Source: Variovorax sp. PBL-E5 (GTDB lineage Bacteria; Pseudomonadota; Gammaproteobacteria; Burkholderiales; Burkholderiaceae_C). Taken from it: a stretch of DNA of 64,000 nt. The notes under the pieces are model-generated. The model did not search any database. It was not told the DNA's origin and saw only the letters and a program-made list of their open reading frames with translations. Within the stretch, counting starts at the first letter, position 1. The number at the start of each line of letters is the position of its first letter. Shown here piece after piece: positions 63,378 to 64,000 of the stretch. The position numbers and the translations under genes are program-made. The stretch covers positions 868,001 to 932,000 of the forward strand of contig NZ_LR594671.1 in assembly GCF_901827185.1 (NCBI RefSeq), in the 5' to 3' direction.

Positions 63378-64000
63378 ATGTTCAAGAAGATTCTGGTCGC
63401 CAATCGCGGCGAGATCGCGCTGCGCATCCAGCGCGCCTGCAGCGAACTCGGCATCAAGGCGGTCATGGTGTATTCCGAGGCCGACCGCGAGGCCAAGTAC
63501 GTGAAGCTCGCGCAGGAAGCGGTGTGCATCGGTCCCGCGCCTTCCTCGCAGAGCTATCTGAACATGCCGGCCATCATCTCGGCCGCCGAGGTGACGGACT
63601 CCGAGGCGATTCACCCGGGTTACGGCTTCCTGAGCGAGAACGCCAATTTCGCCGAGCGCGTCGAGCAAAGCGGATTCCAGTTCATCGGCCCGACCCCGGA
63701 ATCGATCCGCATCATGGGCGACAAGGTGTCGGCCAAGCAGACGATGATCAAGGCTGGCGTGCCCTGCGTGCCCGGGTCCGAGGGTGAACTGTCGGACGAT
63801 GCGGCCACCAACAAGCGCATTGCGCGTGCGATCGGCTATCCGATCATCGTCAAGGCGGCGGGCGGCGGTGGCGGACGCGGCATGCGTGTGGTGCACACGG
63901 AGGCAGCATTGGTCAATGCCATCCAGATGACCAAGGCGGAAGCCGGCGCGGCGTTCAACAATCCGGCCGTCTACATGGAGAAGTTCCTCCAGAACCCGCG
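63378..64000 (+). CDS. accC: Biotin carboxylase subunit of acetyl-CoA carboxylase, 3' truncated by window edge
   Basis: First 207 residues of about 450. [38 protein letters not shown] at the N-terminus, [39 protein letters not shown], and the ATP-grasp loop [17 protein letters not shown]-dependent carboxylation of biotin on AccB. Operon with accB; the rest is outside the window. Confidence 0.97.
   Translation, partial: MFKKILVANRGEIALRIQRACSELGIKAVMVYSEADREAKYVKLAQEAVCIGPAPSSQSYLNMPAIISAAEVTDSEAIHPGYGFLSENANFAERVEQSGFQFIGPTPESIRIMGDKVSAKQTMIKAGVPCVPGSEGELSDDAATNKRIARAIGYPIIVKAAGGGGGRGMRVVHTEAALVNAIQMTKAEAGAAFNNPAVYMEKFLQNP

Overview
The window looks like chromosomal DNA from a high-GC betaproteobacterium, most likely Burkholderiales, family Comamonadaceae, close to Variovorax. 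This is inferred from the order of the division and cell-wall (dcw) cluster, the orphan Bug-type binding protein, the dapF/xerC and dksA/hslVU neighbourhoods and the codon usage. No database search was possible. I saw no rRNA, tRNA, CRISPR array, insertion sequence or prophage.

Layout. Bases 1-10300 are accessory catabolism and transport. They hold two tandem TauD/TfdA-type dioxygenases, an HpcH/HpaI aldolase, a Bug binding protein and a convergent TctD/TctE-like two-component system. A luciferase-like flavin monooxygenase with its FMN reductase, a MarR regulator, and a hydrolase/MFS pair follow. Bases 10300-14750 hold an amino-acid-type binding protein, a SsuABC/TauABC-like ABC importer and a DsbA-fold isomerase. 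Bases 14860-19240 hold dapF, a DUF484 gene, a YdcF-like gene, xerC and an RlmI-like methyltransferase. Bases 19310-25130 hold a COG0523 metal GTPase, an unusual dksA, a STAS-like gene and hslVU. Bases 25400-44190 are a complete dcw cluster: mraZ, rsmH, ftsL, ftsI, murE, murF, mraY, murD, ftsW, murG, murC, ddl, ftsQ, ftsA, ftsZ, lpxC. Bases 44200-52850 hold a small membrane protein, a VapBC-type toxin-antitoxin pair, ruvC, a CdsA-like and a PlsC-like enzyme, mtgA, aroE, a TonB-like protein, an RNB-domain RNase and a YqiA-like esterase. Bases 52970-64000 hold a NarL-type two-component system, rodA, tldD, an aroG-type DAHP synthase, a cupin, mpl, an unknown gene, a TlpA-like protein, accB and the start of accC.

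How the parts work together. The dcw cluster is tightly coupled, mostly through 4-base start/stop overlaps, and is headed by a promoter that overlaps four AGTGN boxes at 10-bp spacing, the expected MraZ target. Peptidoglycan work continues outside it with dapF (meso-DAP), mtgA, rodA and mpl. The flavin monooxygenase, the marR gene and the hydrolase/MFS operon share promoter sequence motifs and probably form one small regulon.

Most interesting. (1) The aroG-type gene is preceded by a 24-codon leader whose codons 7-14 are Tyr-Phe-Phe-Ala-Tyr-Phe-Trp-Phe. It is followed by mutually exclusive antiterminator and terminator pairings: a textbook attenuator reading all three aromatic amino acids. (2) At least eleven genes have a -10-like hexamer ending 6-8 bases before the start codon and no usable Shine-Dalgarno, which suggests frequent leaderless transcription. 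(3) A dispersed repeat of about 80-110 bp occurs six times, always between genes, and one copy splits the dcw cluster between murG and murC. (4) dksA encodes a long protein lacking three of four zinc-finger cysteines, lies beside a metal GTPase gene and has a structured leader. (5) MurD carries an acidic insertion of about 70 residues.
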